Source of the DNA: Fibrella aquatilis
GTDB lineage: Bacteria > Bacteroidota > Bacteroidia > Cytophagales > Spirosomataceae
Length of the DNA: 64,000 nucleotides
NCBI RefSeq assembly: GCF_017353255.1
Contig: NZ_JAFMYU010000003.1
Coordinates: forward strand, 359,661-423,660
Reading direction: 5' to 3'
In this document: in pieces, positions 34,941-43,395 of the stretch
Layout of the letters: the number at the start of each line of letters is the position of its first letter
How positions within the stretch are numbered: position 1 is the first letter of the stretch
Made by a program: the position numbers and the translations under genes
The notes under the pieces: generated by a model
Database searches by the model: none
What the model saw: the letters and a program-made list of their open reading frames with translations, nothing else
What the model was told of the DNA's origin: nothing

Positions 34941-35957
34941 TTGTCCTCCGTCGATTCCGTCCTGAAAGATATTCGCAACAAGCGAATTGCGCCCGTTTAC
35001 CTCATCCACGGTGATGAGCCCTATTACCTCGACCGCATTGCCGACGAGCTGGAAAAAGTGGTCGTGCCCGTGGCCGAGCGGGGGTTCAATCAGTTTGTGC
35101 TCTTCGGAAAAGACGCCGACGTGGGGGCAGTGCTCAACTACGCCCGGCGCTACCCGTTCATGGCCGAACGGCAGCTGGTGCTGGTAAAAGAGGCGCAGCA
35201 GATTGGTGGCATCAAAGACAAGTCGGGGCAGCAACTGCTGGAAGGCTACGCCATGGAGCCGCTGGCCAGCACGGTGCTGGCCATCTTCCACAACGAACCG
35301 CTCGACGAGCGCAAAGCCTGGGTGAAAGCGTTCGGCAGTAAGGGCGTACTGGTCAACGCCAAGAAAATGTACGACAACAAGCTTGTCGACTGGGTAGGGG
35401 AGTATTGCCGGGGGCGGGGCACCAAAATCAGCCCCAAGGCCTGCCAGATGCTGGTCGATGCCATTGGCAACGACCTGAAACGCATGGCGGGCGAAGTAGA
35501 CAAGATGCTCCTCAACCTGCGCGTAGACGAAGAAATATCGGCTACCACCGTCGAGCGGTTTGTGGGTATCAGCAAGGAGTATAACGTCTTCGAACTGCAA
35601 AAAGCCATCACCCAGCGCGACGTGCTGAAGGCCAACCGCATTGTCGATTATTTCGGGCAAAACGCCAAAGACAACCCGCTGGTGGTGATCCTGGCGCAGT
35701 TGTTTCAGTATTTCAGCAAGGTGCTGCTGGTGCAGGCCAGCAAAGACCAGAGCGAACGCGGACTAGCTCCGGTGCTGGGTGTAAACCCGTTTTTCGTGAA
35801 AGATTACCTCTCCGCCGCCCGCACGTTTCCGCTCGTGAAAGTGGCCGACATCATCCACGCCATCCGCCGCGCCGACGCCCAGGCCAAAGGCATCGACACG
35901 GCTACCCTATCGGAAGGCGATATTCTGAAAGAATTGCTGTTTGCGATTTTGCACTGA
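34941..35957 (+). CDS. holA: DNA polymerase III subunit delta
   Basis: 338-residue clamp-loader subunit that opens the sliding clamp. Family features: an N-terminal AAA+-like domain opening VLKDIRNKRIAPVYLIHGDEPYYLDRIADELEK, LVLVKEAQQI near residue 75, DKLVDWV-like helices, and a C-terminal domain ILAQLFQYFSKVLLVQ and GVNPFFVKDYLSAAR. The only start allowed by the frame is TTG: the next upstream in-frame codons are hairpin sequence and reach a TAA 12 bases back. The leader is therefore a repeat. Confidence 0.9.
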   Translation: MSSVDSVLKDIRNKRIAPVYLIHGDEPYYLDRIADELEKVVVPVAERGFNQFVLFGKDADVGAVLNYARRYPFMAERQLVLVKEAQQIGGIKDKSGQQLLEGYAMEPLASTVLAIFHNEPLDERKAWVKAFGSKGVLVNAKKMYDNKLVDWVGEYCRGRGTKISPKACQMLVDAIGNDLKRMAGEVDKMLLNLRVDEEISATTVERFVGISKEYNVFELQKAITQRDVLKANRIVDYFGQNAKDNPLVVILAQLFQYFSKVLLVQASKDQSERGLAPVLGVNPFFVKDYLSAARTFPLVKVADIIHAIRRADAQAKGIDTATLSEGDILKELLFAILH

Positions 35958-35969
35958 GCCACACGCGGC

Positions 35970-36623
35970 CTACCGATGTCGCACAGTGCCCTGTGAGAAA
36001 TCGTAGCGGAAGATAGATTCCACCTCGTGCGTGTAGTCGTACTTGACCAGTTCGGTGAGCAGGCCGGTGTTCAGGCCAAATACCCAGCCATGAATCGTGG
36101 GCCGCTGCTCGAAATGCCAGGCCGACTGAATGATCGACGTTTTTACCAGGTTTTGTACCTGCGCCATCACGTTCAGCTCTACCAGTCGATCTACCTGGGC
36201 CTCCTCATCCTGCATAGCCGCCACTTCGGCTTCGTGTTGGGCGTAGACATCTTTAATGTTGCGCAACCACTTGTTAATCAGGCCCAGGTCGTTGTGAGTC
36301 ATCGACGCTTTCACGCCGCCACAGCCGTAATGGCCGCATACGATGACGTGTTCCACCTTAAGTACCTCCACGGCATACTGCAACACGCTCAGCAGATTCA
36401 TGTCGGTGTGGATGACCAGGTTGGCCACGTTGCGGTGCACGAAGATCTCACCAGGTTGGGCACCCGTAATGCTTTCGGCAGGTACCCGGCTGTCGGCGCA
36501 GCCAATCCATAAAAACTTGGGTTTCTGTCCTGATGCCAGCGTGTTGAAATAGGTTTCGTCTAGCTCTAGTTGATCCTGCGCCCAGGCCTTATTTCCCAGT
36601 AATAGCTTCTCGTAGGTTTGCAT
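35970..36623 (-). CDS. can: Beta-class carbonic anhydrase
   Basis: 217-residue zinc enzyme interconverting CO2 and bicarbonate. Zn-binding and catalytic residues: C42-A-D44-S-R46 and H98-Y-G-C101 (CGHYGCGG). C-terminal YDYTHEVESIFRYDF is normal. Its start lies 35 bases inside the end of the upstream SulP transporter gene, so the two are translationally coupled; a bicarbonate-transport role for the transporter is suggested. Convergent with holA. Confidence 0.92.
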   Translation of the reverse strand: MQTYEKLLLGNKAWAQDQLELDETYFNTLASGQKPKFLWIGCADSRVPAESITGAQPGEIFVHRNVANLVIHTDMNLLSVLQYAVEVLKVEHVIVCGHYGCGGVKASMTHNDLGLINKWLRNIKDVYAQHEAEVAAMQDEEAQVDRLVELNVMAQVQNLVKTSIIQSAWHFEQRPTIHGWVFGLNTGLLTELVKYDYTHEVESIFRYDFSQGTVRHR

Positions 36624-38202
36624 GGTTTTGGGTTAAGCGTTGTTTAAGAAAAATCTCATTTAACTCGTAGTCAATGCCTTGCGTACGGGCTATGGCTTCA
36701 AAATCCGTCAGCATATTCACAATGTCGTGGTCGATGAAGTTGGCGTGCCGACCGTCAACGTAAACCGAATCGCCCCGTTTAAGGTTACGGAGGGCTTCTT
36801 TCAGGCGGGGTTTGCTCAGAAAATACATATCTTTCTGAAGCTTAATCAGCACCCTGTTACCATCACGAATTACCCGAAACGTGGCCTGCGAATTGGTGTA
36901 GAGCACGTAGAGGATACCAATGACGGTGCCCAGCAAAATGCCCACCAGCAGATCGGTGAAAACAATGCCAACGACGGTCAGAATGAAGGGAACAAACTGG
37001 TTGAGGCCGTCGCGGTAGATGCTCACGAAGAGGCTCGGTTTGGCCAGTTTGTAGCCTACCACCAGCAACAAGGCTGCCAGGCAGGCCAGCGGAACATGGT
37101 TCAGTACCGACCCCAGCAGGGCCACCGCCACCAGCAGCAGCAGGCCGTGCAGCATGGTGGAAATCCGCGTTTTGCCACCCCCAAAAATATTGGCCGACGT
37201 GCGCACCACTACCGACGTGATAGGTAACCCACCCAGCAGCCCTGAGGTGATATTGCCAATACCCTGGGCGATCAGTTCCTGGTCGGGCGACGACTGCCGC
37301 TTCAGAGGGTCGAGGCGGTCAGATGCCTCCAGGTTTAGCAACGTTTCGAGGCTGGCTACCAGCGCAATGGTGGCCGCCACGGTGTAGACAGCAGGCTTTT
37401 TTAGGATACTGAAATCAGGAAAATCGAAGATGGCCGAGACGTTCTGCCCGGCCTTAAACACCGGAATACGCACCATATGCTCATTGTTGTCGCCCAGGTA
37501 CCAGTCGGGGTAATAGAGCCGAAAAAGCTGGTTGATGCCCACCCCCAGTACCACAACCAGCAGGGCCGCAGGCAGATTCTTAAAGAAATTGAGGCCCCGC
37601 CCGGCCGCCCGTTCCCAAAAGATCAGCAGCATCAGCGAGATAACGCTGATGAGTATTGCTCCTGGACTAGCCGTTACGACTGCCCGGTAGATTTCAGATA
37701 CCGTATTTTCGCCATCGGCCAACTGGCTAAACTCATATTCGCCTTCGTAATCGTTGTCGCGGCCCAGAGCGTGGGGTATCTGCTTGAGCATGATCACGAT
37801 GCCAATGCCCACGAGCATACCCTTGATTACGCTGTCGGGAAATAGGCTGCTAAACCGCCCGGCCTTGATCAGCCCCAGACCAAGCTGAAGCACGCCCGCC
37901 AGGATCACCGCGACCAAAAACGCCTCGAATGAGCCCAGGCTGGTGATCGACTCGGCCACGATGACGGCAAGGCCGGCCGCTGGTCCACTCACGCTGAGCT
38001 CGGAACCCGATAGGCTGCCCACCACCAGGCCACCAATAATGCCTGCCACCAGGCCAGAGAAGAGGGGTGCCCCTGAGGCCAGCGCCACGCCGAGGCAGAG
38101 GGGGAGGGCCACCAGAAATACGGAAATGCCCGCCGGTATGTCGTGCCGGAACTGAGCTGGTTGGTACTGCCTGAGCGTATTAAACGGGCCTGTAGAGTTC
38201 AT
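36589..38202 (-). CDS. SulP family inorganic anion transporter
   Basis: 537 residues. About ten membrane helices include the signatures PLCLGVALASGAPLFSGL, SGPAAGLAVIV and ALVASLETLLNLEASDRLDP. The cytoplasmic tail FRVIRDGNRVLIKLQKDMYFLSKPRLKEALRNLK holds a short STAS-like domain. Family members move sulfate, bicarbonate or other anions, and overlap with a carbonic anhydrase gene favours bicarbonate. The upstream 169 bases lead toward the tRNA and terminator. Confidence 0.9.
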   Translation of the reverse strand: MNSTGPFNTLRQYQPAQFRHDIPAGISVFLVALPLCLGVALASGAPLFSGLVAGIIGGLVVGSLSGSELSVSGPAAGLAVIVAESITSLGSFEAFLVAVILAGVLQLGLGLIKAGRFSSLFPDSVIKGMLVGIGIVIMLKQIPHALGRDNDYEGEYEFSQLADGENTVSEIYRAVVTASPGAILISVISLMLLIFWERAAGRGLNFFKNLPAALLVVVLGVGINQLFRLYYPDWYLGDNNEHMVRIPVFKAGQNVSAIFDFPDFSILKKPAVYTVAATIALVASLETLLNLEASDRLDPLKRQSSPDQELIAQGIGNITSGLLGGLPITSVVVRTSANIFGGGKTRISTMLHGLLLLVAVALLGSVLNHVPLACLAALLLVVGYKLAKPSLFVSIYRDGLNQFVPFILTVVGIVFTDLLVGILLGTVIGILYVLYTNSQATFRVIRDGNRVLIKLQKDMYFLSKPRLKEALRNLKRGDSVYVDGRHANFIDHDIVNMLTDFEAIARTQGIDYELNEIFLKQRLTQNHANLREAITGK

Positions 38203-38330
38203 AACATCTTACCTACTGTTGGCCTGTCAGCAAACAACTGGAGGCTAGGGTGGGCAAAGATATTAAAACAAGATTAAAGCCGCCCGACTGTCCCATCGAA
38301 TAGCTGCTATGCGGGTAGCCTATAAACGCC

Positions 38331-38356
38331 AAAAACCGCCTCCAGAAGCGGTTTTT
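38331..38356 (-). terminator. Terminator of the tRNA-Met transcript
   Basis: AAAAACCGC, 8 bases, GCGGTTTTT: a 9-bp stem with a T tract on the reverse strand, 16 bases beyond the tRNA 3' end. Confidence 0.8.
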
Positions 38357-38371
38357 AGTATTTTTATTCAG

Positions 38372-38445
38372 TAGCGGGGAGCAGGATCGAACTGCCGACC
38401 TTAGGGTTATGAATCCTACGCTCTAACCATCTGAGCTACCCCGCC
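38372..38445 (-). tRNA. tRNA-Met (CAU)
   Basis: 74-base cloverleaf on the reverse strand: acceptor GGCGGGG/CCCCGCT, D-arm GCTC...GAGC, anticodon loop TTCATAA (CAU), T-arm GGCAG TTCGATC CTGCT, discriminator A, and no encoded CCA. The acceptor pairing with G1 and absence of the GGG/CCC anticodon-stem triplets point to the elongator rather than initiator. A CAU anticodon could be lysidine-modified to read Ile, which needs identity elements to rule out. Confidence 0.93.
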
Positions 38446-38638
38446 GTATCGTTCTGCAAAAGTACGGCTTTAATTTGTTTGGTCAAGGAAGCCACCTTGT
38501 TTTTGGTACCTTTTTTCTGTTACCTTGCCAAAACCTTCCCCCTTGGTAAGTCCAGTTTCAGGACCGATCAACCGTAATTGCCTGAGGATAATGGAAGTTA
38601 AACAGCTTAGTGTCCACGAGTTTTTGCCGCTCCCCATC

Positions 38639-39031
38639 ATGGAGAAATTTAAGTTTACTACCGAATATGAACTGCGGGCATCGCCCAAAGTGCTTTTTCC
38701 CTACATCAGTTCGGCGTCGGGGCTATCGCAGTGGTTTGCCGCTAAGGTCAATACCATGCCTGAACACAAGTATGATTTTATCTGGGACGATGAAAGCCAC
38801 CCCGCCCGCCAAACGTCACTGCGCCAGAACAAGAGTGTCCGCTTCGAGTTTCTAAACACCGGCGATAATGGCCACGACACCAACTATGTCGATTTCAGGC
38901 TCGACGTGAGCGAGCTAACCCAGGCTACCTACCTGAAAATCACCGACTATTCAACTAATACCGACGAAGATGATCTTCAGGACATGTGGGACGGGATGAT
39001 TCACAAGCTAAAAGAGATTGTGGGGTCGTGA
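38639..39031 (+). CDS. START/AHSA1-like domain protein
   Basis: 130-residue single-domain protein: EKFKFTTEYELRASPKVLFPYISSASGLSQWFAAKV is the start of a START/Bet v1 fold and EDDLQDMWDGMIHKLKEIVGS the C-terminal helix. It binds a hydrophobic ligand by family analogy. I use the ATG of MEKFKFTTEYEL; an upstream frame of 38 codons lacks domain character. It precedes lptF in the same direction by 116 bases. Confidence 0.75.
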   Translation: MEKFKFTTEYELRASPKVLFPYISSASGLSQWFAAKVNTMPEHKYDFIWDDESHPARQTSLRQNKSVRFEFLNTGDNGHDTNYVDFRLDVSELTQATYLKITDYSTNTDEDDLQDMWDGMIHKLKEIVGS

Positions 39032-39147
39032 AACCGTTAAAAATGTGTAACGACGCATGAAGGCTGAACAAGGATCACCCCGCCCGGCGTTAGGTACGTG
39101 AGCGGGCACACGCCGGTTCGTCCATTCGGTTTATTCAGGTATAGTAG

Positions 39148-40614
39148 GTGAAAAAAATTGATAAACTGGTGCTGAAGTCATTCTTCGGCCCCTTCTTTCT
39201 CACGCTGGCCATCGTCATCTTTATTTTCATGATGCGCCTGCTAATGCTCTATATCGAGGAATTCGTTTCCAAAGATATTGGCTTCATGACCATTGCGCGG
39301 CTGCTGTATTTCTTTGCCGTGCTCACTGTTCCTACCGCCCTGCCTTTGGCCGTACTGCTCTCGTCGCTGATGACGTTTGGCAACCTGGGCGAGTATTTTG
39401 AGCTGACGGCCATGAAAAGCGCCGGTATTTCGCTTACGCGGGTATTGCGCCCCCTGATTCTGCTGGCCGTAGGCTTCGCTTTCTTCTCGTTTTGGTTCAA
39501 CAACCGCGTGTCGCCTTGGGCCAACCTGAAGGCATTCAGTTTGTTGTATGATGTTAAAAATGCGAAAGCAACCCTCAACCTCAAAGAAGGAATTTTTTAT
39601 AATGACCTGCCCGGCTACAGCATTAAAGTTGACACGAAAGACAACGACGGCGTTGGCCTGAACGGGCTGGTAATTTATAAACACAACACGTCGGGCGTGG
39701 AAACGGGCAACCGCGAGATTATCCTGGCTAAGTCGGGCAAGATGTACGTCGACCCCAGCCGGTCATATCTCGTGTTTGAACTGAACGACGGCAACGATTA
39801 TCAGGAATACAGCGACAGCCGGTCGGTGTCGTATGGTGCCGGGGGGGGCAAGGCGTCGCAGTTTATGCGCAACGCCTTCAAGCACTATAAACTGGTGATC
39901 AGCATGGAGTCGTTCGGACTGCACCGCACCGATGAGCAACAGTTTGAGTATCACCCCTATATGAAGACGCTGTCGGAACTGACCACCATCACCGACTCGT
40001 TGCAACGGGAGGCTAAACGGGCCAGCCTGAGCGTGGCCAGTTCGTCGCGTAACTATTACACCTACCAGTTTCGGGCCGACGAGGTGGTGAAGGCGAAACG
40101 GGTGAAAGATGGCCCCTGGGTTGATAGTCTGCTGGCCCGGCCTTTGCGCACGTCGAACCCGGTAGAGATCGATCAACAGGCTCTTATGCACTCGCAAAAC
40201 ATGCTCTCCTACGCCCAGTCGAACATTACGTACCTGGCTGAGAAACAGAAGAGTTCGTACCAGTATGACCTGGAAAGCCACCACAAGTTCACGCAGGCCA
40301 TCTCGGTATTCATCATGTTTTTGATTGGTGCGCCGTTGGGGGCCATCATCCGTAAGGGTGGATTCGGCCTGCCCGTGCTGGTATCCATCCTTTTCTTTAT
40401 CGTCCTCTACGTACTCACCCTCCTGGGCGATAAGTTTGCCAAAGACGGCGCGTGGCCCGTGCCGATGGGTGCCTGGCTGGCCAATGCCGTACTCTTGCCC
40501 GTGGGCCTCTACCTGCTCCGCCAGGCCCGCCTCGACTCCCGCGTCTTCGACAAAGACGCCTACCTGATCGCGTGGAACCGGTTGAAGGGAAGGTTTAAGA
40601 AGGAAGGGGTTTGA
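39148..40614 (+). CDS. LptF/LptG family permease
   Basis: 488-residue integral membrane protein of the LPS export ABC complex (LptB2FG). It starts at GTG (MKKIDKLVLKSFFGPF) with N-terminal membrane helices (about 15-35 and 60-80), ALPLAVLLSSLMTFG near 70, a periplasmic jelly-roll insert, and the C-terminal helices IFMMFLIGAPLGAIIRKGGFG and FFIVLYVLTLLGDKFAK. Two paralogues normally exist; which of F or G cannot be told. The last codons GGG GTT TGA are the left end of the heptad hairpin. Confidence 0.9.
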   Translation: MKKIDKLVLKSFFGPFFLTLAIVIFIFMMRLLMLYIEEFVSKDIGFMTIARLLYFFAVLTVPTALPLAVLLSSLMTFGNLGEYFELTAMKSAGISLTRVLRPLILLAVGFAFFSFWFNNRVSPWANLKAFSLLYDVKNAKATLNLKEGIFYNDLPGYSIKVDTKDNDGVGLNGLVIYKHNTSGVETGNREIILAKSGKMYVDPSRSYLVFELNDGNDYQEYSDSRSVSYGAGGGKASQFMRNAFKHYKLVISMESFGLHRTDEQQFEYHPYMKTLSELTTITDSLQREAKRASLSVASSSRNYYTYQFRADEVVKAKRVKDGPWVDSLLARPLRTSNPVEIDQQALMHSQNMLSYAQSNITYLAEKQKSSYQYDLESHHKFTQAISVFIMFLIGAPLGAIIRKGGFGLPVLVSILFFIVLYVLTLLGDKFAKDGAWPVPMGAWLANAVLLPVGLYLLRQARLDSRVFDKDAYLIAWNRLKGRFKKEGV

Positions 40615-40702
40615 TTTACGATGTACGATGTACGACTTACGATTTTTGCTTACGCCAGGGTTTGCTCTGGCGTAAGCAAAAATCGTAAGTCGTACATCGT
40701 AA
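40606..40702. repeat. Heptad hairpin shared by two convergent gene ends
   Basis: Starts and ends with GGGGTTTGA, which is the last three codons of both convergent genes (lptF and bioB). Words TACGATG, TACGATG, TACGACT, TACGATT lead to TTTTGCTTACGCCAG facing CTGGCGTAAGCAAAA. The left arm has one extra TACGATG copy. Confidence 0.93.
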
Positions 40703-40703
40703 A

Positions 40704-41660
40704 TCAAACCCCTTGATACGCTTTCCTCGGCCTGATGTTCAGCGTTTGAAACAGTTGCAAATCAGCATCCGTATCGGGGTTGGGGGTGGTGAGGAGCTTG
40801 TCGCCGGCGAAGATGGAATTGGCCCCGGCCAGAAAACACAGCGCCTGCTCTTCCACGGTCATCCGCACCCGTCCCGCCGAGAGCCGAACCATGGCGGCGG
40901 GCATGAGCATGCGGGCGGTGGCAATCATCCGTACCATTTCCCAGACCGATACCCGTTCTTGATCTTCCAGCGGCGTGCCTTCTACCGGCACCAAGGCGTT
41001 AACCGGCACCGATTCAGGGTGTTGCGGCAGCGTGGCCAGTGTTAGCAGCATCCCGATCCGGTCGTGGTGCGACTCGCCCATGCCGATGATGCCCCCCGAA
41101 CAAACCGAAATACCTGCCTCACGAACGTGGCCGAGCGTGTCGAGGCGGTCGCCATAGGTGCGGGTGGTGATGATGTCGTTATAAAAATCTTCGCTGGTGT
41201 CGAGGTTATGGTTGTAGGCATAAAGCCCCGCGCTTTTGAGCTTCTCGGCCTGACTTTCGGTGAGCATCCCCAGCGTACAGCACACCTCCAGTCCCAGGGC
41301 ATTGACCCCCCGAACCATGTCGAGTACCTTGTCGAAGTCGCGGTTGTCGCGCACCTCGCGCCAGGCGGCACCCATGCAAAACCGGCTGCTGCCCGTTGCC
41401 TTCGCCCGACTAGCCGCTTCCAGCACCTCGTCTACCTCTAGTAGCCTATGCGTCTGCACAGCCGTATGGTACCGCGCCGCCTGCGGGCAATACGCACAGT
41501 CTTCAGGACAACCGCCCGTCTTGACCGACAGCAGCGTACAGACCTGCACTTCCTGCGGGTCGTGGTGCTGCCGGTGGATGGTAGCGGCCTGATAAATAAG
41601 GTCGAGAACGGGGCTGTTGTAAATAGCCGCTACCTCGTCGCGGGTCCAATTGGTGCGCAT
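40704..41660 (-). CDS. bioB: Biotin synthase
   Basis: 318-residue radical-SAM enzyme converting dethiobiotin to biotin. The [4Fe-4S] motif is C51-P-E-D-C55-A-Y-C58, with [19 protein letters not shown] before it. Other blocks: [46 protein letters not shown], and YCQTLN-like end [13 protein letters not shown]. The start [15 protein letters not shown] is usual. The rest of the biotin pathway is not in the window. 13 bases follow the thioredoxin-like gene. Confidence 0.97.
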   Translation of the reverse strand: MRTNWTRDEVAAIYNSPVLDLIYQAATIHRQHHDPQEVQVCTLLSVKTGGCPEDCAYCPQAARYHTAVQTHRLLEVDEVLEAASRAKATGSSRFCMGAAWREVRDNRDFDKVLDMVRGVNALGLEVCCTLGMLTESQAEKLKSAGLYAYNHNLDTSEDFYNDIITTRTYGDRLDTLGHVREAGISVCSGGIIGMGESHHDRIGMLLTLATLPQHPESVPVNALVPVEGTPLEDQERVSVWEMVRMIATARMLMPAAMVRLSAGRVRMTVEEQALCFLAGANSIFAGDKLLTTPNPDTDADLQLFQTLNIRPRKAYQGV

Positions 41661-41673
41661 GGGCTAGGGGGCT

Positions 41674-42864
41674 TTATTTCAGTTCGCTGATTTGCTTGAC
41701 GTTACGTTTCGTGTCGATGTGGTTAGCCTGGGCTAGTTCAAGGGCGCGGTTGGCGGCTTTGCGGGCGTCGGCGGTGCGGCCGGCGCGGCGGAGGGCGTCG
41801 GCCTGTTCGTAGTAGAGGTCGGCCTGCTCGCCAGCGGTTGTCTTTAGGGAAAGCGCCTTGTTGATCCACTTTGTCAGGTACGGTACGTCGGCCGTGTCGG
41901 GGCTGCTGCGGTTAAAGAGCTTGGCCACGTAGAGGTATTCGGCAGCCACCAGCGAATGGGTGGCCACGTGGCTGTCCATGCGTTCGGCGGCACGTTGGCC
42001 CTGTTTCAGTTTGAAATAGGCATTCACTTCGGGCAGCAGCGTGCGTGATCCCGCCAGATTTGGGTCGATGCCAATGCGAACGAGGCCTTCATACACCTGC
42101 TTGATCTGGGCAGGAGCAAACCGGGCGCCGCGGCTGCTGTACAACGACGACATCAGGATATTTTCAGCTACGTCGACGGCCGCTTTGCCATACTGCTGTT
42201 TGAAGATGCCGATGTTGCTCACCAGGCTCTTGGCCAGCGGGTTGTCCATGTCGAGGATGATCTTTTGGAGCACCAGCCAGTTGGTATTGTTGCTGTGGGT
42301 GTTGGCGGGTTGCTGTTTGGCGTAATCCTCCATCGCGGACATGTTCGTAACCGTATCGCCGGTGACGCGGCTGAACATGCCGAGGTCGATGAGGAAATTA
42401 GGCGACTTGTCACCTCCGGCGTAGCGTTGTTTCCAGCCTGCCGACCGGGCGGCGGGGGTGGTGGCGTTATTGCCGTGGCGGATCACCTCGTCGGTCGAAT
42501 TTTGGCTCATAGCGAAGTGAATCAGCTCACCCTCCGGGCTGAAATACAAAAACAGGGGCAGCGACGGGATATAGAATTTCTTCGACTGGAGAAACGCGCG
42601 GGTGGCGGGCTGATCGACGTCGAGGCGGGTGCTGATAAACTTGCCGTTGTATGACTTGCCCACGCGGTTGTCGGCCAGGGTGGGCATAAAGCTCTGGCAG
42701 ACGTGGCACGAGGGCGAATAAATTTCCACAAAAACGGGTTTGCGGGCCGCCTGCGCCGTTTTAAACACCGAATTGATAGGTGCCTGCACAAACGCAATAC
42801 CCTTCTGCGCCACGGCAGACAGGGTAATGAGGCAGGTTAGCAGGAGTAAGATGGAGTTACGCAT
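41674..42864 (-). CDS. Secreted thioredoxin-like protein with helical repeat tail
   Basis: 396 residues with signal peptide MRNSILLLLTCLITLSAVAQ. The thioredoxin-like domain (about 25-150) has the redox motif C53-H-V-C56 in SPSCHVCQSF and VDQPATRAFLQSKKFYIPSLPLFLYF. The C-terminal 220 residues look like tetratricopeptide/helical repeats (AEYLYVAKLFNRSSPDTADVPYLTKWINKAL, ADALRRAGRTADARKAANRALEL). Periplasmic. It precedes bioB in the same direction by 13 bases. Confidence 0.75.
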   Translation of the reverse strand: MRNSILLLLTCLITLSAVAQKGIAFVQAPINSVFKTAQAARKPVFVEIYSPSCHVCQSFMPTLADNRVGKSYNGKFISTRLDVDQPATRAFLQSKKFYIPSLPLFLYFSPEGELIHFAMSQNSTDEVIRHGNNATTPAARSAGWKQRYAGGDKSPNFLIDLGMFSRVTGDTVTNMSAMEDYAKQQPANTHSNNTNWLVLQKIILDMDNPLAKSLVSNIGIFKQQYGKAAVDVAENILMSSLYSSRGARFAPAQIKQVYEGLVRIGIDPNLAGSRTLLPEVNAYFKLKQGQRAAERMDSHVATHSLVAAEYLYVAKLFNRSSPDTADVPYLTKWINKALSLKTTAGEQADLYYEQADALRRAGRTADARKAANRALELAQANHIDTKRNVKQISELK

Positions 42865-42871
42865 GGGGGAT

Positions 42872-42933
42872 GACTAGACGTTGGACGTTAGATATTCAAA
42901 CGTCTACTTTTCAACGTCCAATATCCAGAATCT
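42872..42933. repeat. Imperfect heptad hairpin, RTTGGAY word
   Basis: Left CTAGACG, TTGGACG, TTAGATA, TTCAAAC; right reads the same words in reverse complement (TTCTGGATATTGGACG). Arms are not in strict register, so it is a decayed or partly assembled element. Located between the thioredoxin-like gene start and the gldC stop. Confidence 0.7.
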
Positions 42934-42938
42934 GATGA

Positions 42939-43289
42939 CTATTTCTTCTGATTCTCGGCGCGGAATTCTTCTTCCACGCGCTTGCTTAAATTACGGCACA
43001 GGTTGTCAATATCGTCGGCCATAGAGGCATCGCCGGTGGCGGTGCGGACGGTGCTGGCAATGCCGCCCATAATCTCGATCATAAAGCGTTTCATGTCGCC
43101 CACTTCCATGTCTTTCGTCCACAGGTCGATCTTGAGGGTGTTGCGGTGGTAATGGTCCCACACGGCAATAGACACGCCTTTGGTGTCGTTGAGGCCTTCG
43201 TTGGGGTTCTCGGTAGCGTCCCAATAGATTTTATCGGGTACATTCTGATTGTCTAATTCGACAGTGAAGTTGATCTCTGATTGGCGCAT
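42939..43289 (-). CDS. gldC: Gliding motility protein GldC
   Basis: 116 residues matching GldC of gliding Bacteroidota: EINFTVELDNQNVPDKIYWDATENPNEG, KGVSIAVWDHYHRNTLKIDLWTKDMEVGDMKRF and a C-terminal IDNLCRNLSKRVEEEF. Soluble, cytoplasmic, of uncertain role in gliding. No other gld genes are present here. It lies between two heptad hairpins. Confidence 0.9.
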   Translation of the reverse strand: MRQSEINFTVELDNQNVPDKIYWDATENPNEGLNDTKGVSIAVWDHYHRNTLKIDLWTKDMEVGDMKRFMIEIMGGIASTVRTATGDASMADDIDNLCRNLSKRVEEEFRAENQKK

Positions 43290-43302
43290 GAACTGTGTAG
43301 CT

Positions 43303-43382
43303 GACTATTGGACGTTGGATATTGGACACTAGATGCTGCAAGGGTTCTACTATCCAATAGCCAACGTCCATTATCCAACGTC
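43303..43382. repeat. Heptad hairpin, RTTGGAY word
   Basis: Left words ATTGGAC, GTTGGAT, ATTGGAC, ACTAGAT; right arm reverse-complements to GTTGGAT, AATGGAC, GTTGGCT, ATTGGAT, AGTAGAA. Same 7-bp register on both arms, with substitutions. Lies between gldC and eboF. Confidence 0.8.
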
Positions 43383-43395
43383 TTTTCCCCCAAAA

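Larger units (their letters stand above)
38203..38638. other. Gene-poor spacer with tRNA and terminator
   Basis: 436 bases between the divergent SulP and START-like genes. It holds the Met tRNA and its terminator; the remainder shows no further feature I can support. A run TTTTTTCTGTTACC near 38512 may be part of a promoter for the START-like gene. Confidence 0.5.
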
